Positions 29,214-29,640 of a DNA stretch of 29,640 nucleotides are shown piece after piece. Both the position numbers and the translations under genes were made by a program. The DNA is taken from the IMG/VR virus record IMGVR_UViG_3300034198_022727, positions 1-29,640 of that record; one strand, given 5' to 3'. Origin of the DNA: a virus. Numbering within the stretch: position 1 is the first letter of the stretch; each line of letters opens with the position of its first letter. The notes beneath the pieces were generated by a model. It did no database searches, was not told where the DNA came from, and saw only the letters and a program-made list of their open reading frames with translations.

Positions 29214-29228
29214 CGCGACGCGGGCCGG

Positions 29229-29640
29229 GTGGCAGATCTTCAGGTTTCGATCGCCCTACTCCTGGAGAACCAGGATGAGATCCGTCGCGCCCTGGAAGCA
29301 GAAGGTGGCAAGGCAGGCGAGGCCTTCCGCAACAGGCTGACGCCAGCGGCCAAGAAGGCATTTGATGAGATCACCAGTGCTGCGGAGAAGGCGGCCAAGG
29401 ATGTAGGGGTTCGGTTCAACAGCACCAAGCTTCAGTTTGAGACGGCGAAGGGGGAAATCATCCCCTCGTCAGTTCTGGACAAGATCAGCCAGGGCGGCAG
29501 CAAGATCGCAGCGGCCTTCAAAGAGGCGCGGAACGGTGTTGATGTTTTCAAGTCTGCTGTCGTCAGCGGGGCAGGGGAGGCGGCGTCAAGCCTCAACATC
29601 CTTGAGGCTGCTGTCACGGGTGTGGCGCAGTCCCTCACCA
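29229..29640 (+). CDS. Probable tape measure protein (5' end; runs off the window)
   Basis: At least 137 codons from a GTG. The N-terminal part reads VADLQVSIALLLENQDEIRRA, then Ala/Lys-rich helices (AAKKAFDEITSAAEKAAKD), then KISQGGSKIAAAFKEARNG. Amphipathic repetitive helix and last position after the tail genes match phage tape measure proteins, which set tail length. The frame remains open at the right edge, so the full length is unseen. Confidence 0.62.
   Translation, partial: MADLQVSIALLLENQDEIRRALEAEGGKAGEAFRNRLTPAAKKAFDEITSAAEKAAKDVGVRFNSTKLQFETAKGEIIPSSVLDKISQGGSKIAAAFKEARNGVDVFKSAVVSGAGEAASSLNILEAAVTGVAQSLT

Noticed and set aside
1-29640. tRNA genes, integrase, attachment sites
   Set aside because: No cloverleaf-like sequence, tyrosine or serine recombinase, or att-like repeat was recognised on either strand; short GC-rich hairpins were not tRNA-like. 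A tRNA scan would settle this.

Overview
This window looks like a tailed-phage or prophage genome segment with siphovirus-type gene order, cut at both ends: a replication initiator runs off the left edge and a probable tape-measure gene runs off the right. The DNA is GC-rich. Several short protein families (for example the ones carrying WGADQELEACLAWL and a shared SLKEQAL-type tail), a KilA-N protein and a possible NblA-like protein suggest a cyanobacterial host such as Synechococcus or Cyanobium. That host is an inference; no host gene, integrase or attachment site is visible.

Layout. Positions 1-1415, leftward: a DnaB N-terminal-domain-only protein and a lambda-O-like initiator with an array of six dyad iterons inside its coding sequence. 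Positions 1416-1714: a structured intergenic region. Positions 1715-10955, rightward: an early operon with a small-terminase-like HTH protein, an HNH-SF2 helicase fusion, a long chain of small ORFs coupled by ATGA-type overlaps, and dCTP deaminase. Positions 10961-16729: large terminase, a phage sigma-70-like factor, a DUF4055 portal, a basic protein and a MuF protein. Positions 16778-18583: a leftward cargo block ending in KilA-N. Positions 18797-24948: connector, neck and tail genes, a calcineurin-like phosphoesterase and more basic proteins, a probable -1 frameshifted tail gene and a probable tail-tube protein. Positions 25135-27099: a second leftward block with coiled-coil proteins and a YkuD L,D-transpeptidase-like protein. 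Positions 27182-29640: a fourth basic paralogue, a tail-terminator-like protein, a terminator, an isolated gene and the tape measure.

The main discovery candidate is a late-transcription circuit. The exact 10-mer CGGGAAAACT occurs nine times, only on the plus strand, each time 20-28 nt before the start codon of a late gene or gene block, and is followed after 4-5 nt by YAR. The first copy lies at the end of the phage sigma-factor gene. I infer that this element is the promoter core read by that sigma factor, which would let late genes be restarted after each leftward cargo block or terminator.

Other notable points are: iterons inside the initiator gene with compensating arm changes; a classic frameshift cassette (GGGAAAG plus an 8-bp stem-loop); a 26-bp-period array of covarying palindromes; four basic paralogues sharing a YxRDxxGRF-polyglycine head, one of them flanked by a 19-bp direct repeat; and the lack of any recognisable major capsid, scaffold or protease gene between portal and tape measure.
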